5,284 nucleotides of DNA, taken from the NCBI GenBank assembly GCA_017883355.1, contig JADGNS010000428.1, forward strand, positions 1 to 5,284, in the 5' to 3' direction. The DNA comes from Candidatus Solibacter sp. Lineage in GTDB: Bacteria; Acidobacteriota; Terriglobia; Bryobacterales; Bryobacteraceae. Shown here in pieces: positions 4,913 through 5,284 of the stretch. Both the position numbers and the translations under genes were made by a program. The notes below the pieces were generated by a model. The model did no database searches. It had not been told where the DNA came from and saw only the letters and a program-made list of their open reading frames with translations. Each line of letters begins with the position of its first letter. Position 1 is the first letter of the stretch.

Positions 4913-5284
4913 CTATGCCACCGCAAGTTCCCGCAGGTCGTCGATCCAGTAGTCCGGCGTGAATTGGGCGAGCTCCTCGCGCTTGCCGTAGCCATACGTG
5001 ACGGCGCACGTGGCCACTCCGGCGCGCCGGCCGGCTTCCATGTCGGCGGCGGAATCGCCCACGAAGAGACAGTCCGCTGGCCTCGCACCCATCGCGGCCA
5101 GCGCGGTGAACAGGACGTCCGGCGCGGGTTTGCAGGGGAACCCGTCGGTGCCCTGCACGTGGTGGAAATGCTGGATCAGCCCGAATTGCTCGAGGATGGC
5201 GCGAGTTGTGGGGCTGCCTTTGGTGGTCGCCGTCCCCTTGCGCCCGCCCAGCGCCGCGAGCCCTTCGGCGACGCCGGGGTAAAT
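4913..5284 (-). CDS. HAD-family phosphatase, phosphoglycolate phosphatase-like (C-terminal part)
   Basis: The minus-strand frame enters open at 5284 and ends at a TAG at 4913-4915, giving the last 123 residues. The start, the nucleophilic DxD motif and most of the cap domain lie outside the window. Visible HAD signatures, numbered from the first visible residue, are motif II in GTATTKGS (Thr20/Thr21), motif III Lys52 in KPAPD, and motif IV in FVGDSAADM (Asp77, Asp81). YPGVAEGLAAL and the QGTDGFPCKPAPD stretch fit the phosphoglycolate phosphatase-like subfamily, cytoplasmic enzymes that remove phosphate from 2-phosphoglycolate or other small sugar phosphates. The substrate cannot be fixed from this part. 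A GTG at 5158 opens a shorter frame but is an internal valine, since the HAD homology continues upstream of it. The gene is convergent with the UxuA-like gene. Confidence 0.88.
   Translation of the reverse strand: MYPGVAEGLAALGGRKGTATTKGSPTTRAILEQFGLIQHFHHVQGTDGFPCKPAPDVLFTALAAMGARPADCLFVGDSAADMEAGRRAGVATCAVTYGYGKREELAQFTPDYWIDDLRELAVA

Overview
This GC-rich window with strong G/C third-position bias looks like a chromosomal segment from an environmental Acidobacteriota bacterium, probably of the Solibacter/Bryobacter type. That placement is an inference. It rests on the secreted TolB-like protein with a laminin-G/DUF1349-like front domain, the Tat-exported sugar-isomerase-fold enzyme, Gly/Arg/Ala/Pro-rich insertions in exported enzymes, and TTAGAAT-type -10 boxes. 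No marker gene is present to prove it.

Layout: (1) 1-762, minus strand: the first 254 residues of an exported TolB/PD40-type protein whose propeller continues beyond the left edge. (2) 763-888: a short divergent promoter region with a candidate -10 box for each direction and an imperfect dyad. (3) 889-3096, plus strand: a secreted clan GH-A glycoside hydrolase resembling GH30, with an extra N-terminal beta-rich region and an 83-residue low-complexity insertion in a catalytic-domain loop. (4) 3097-3272: spacer with a second TTAGAAT box and a clear GGGAGG ribosome binding site. (5) 3273-4682, plus strand: a Tat-signal TIM-barrel protein related to mannonate dehydratase (UxuA), with substituted metal ligands and its own Gly/Arg-rich insertion. 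(6) 4683-4912: non-coding convergent spacer holding three dyads, the main one a 27-bp inverted repeat with a 17-nt loop. (7) 4913-5284, minus strand: the C-terminal 123 residues of a HAD-family phosphatase of the phosphoglycolate phosphatase type, running off the right edge.

The two plus-strand genes look like an exported carbohydrate-processing pair. The hydrolase would release sugars or uronates from a polysaccharide, and the UxuA-like protein would act on a sugar, sugar acid or polyol outside the cytoplasm. The substrate of neither can be read from sequence, and they may be separately transcribed. The TolB-like protein is divergent and the HAD phosphatase convergent; neither has an obvious link to the pair. 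The most notable features are the matching GRGG-rich insertions in two unrelated neighbouring TIM barrels, the altered metal site in an exported UxuA relative, and the palindromic element at 4757-4827.
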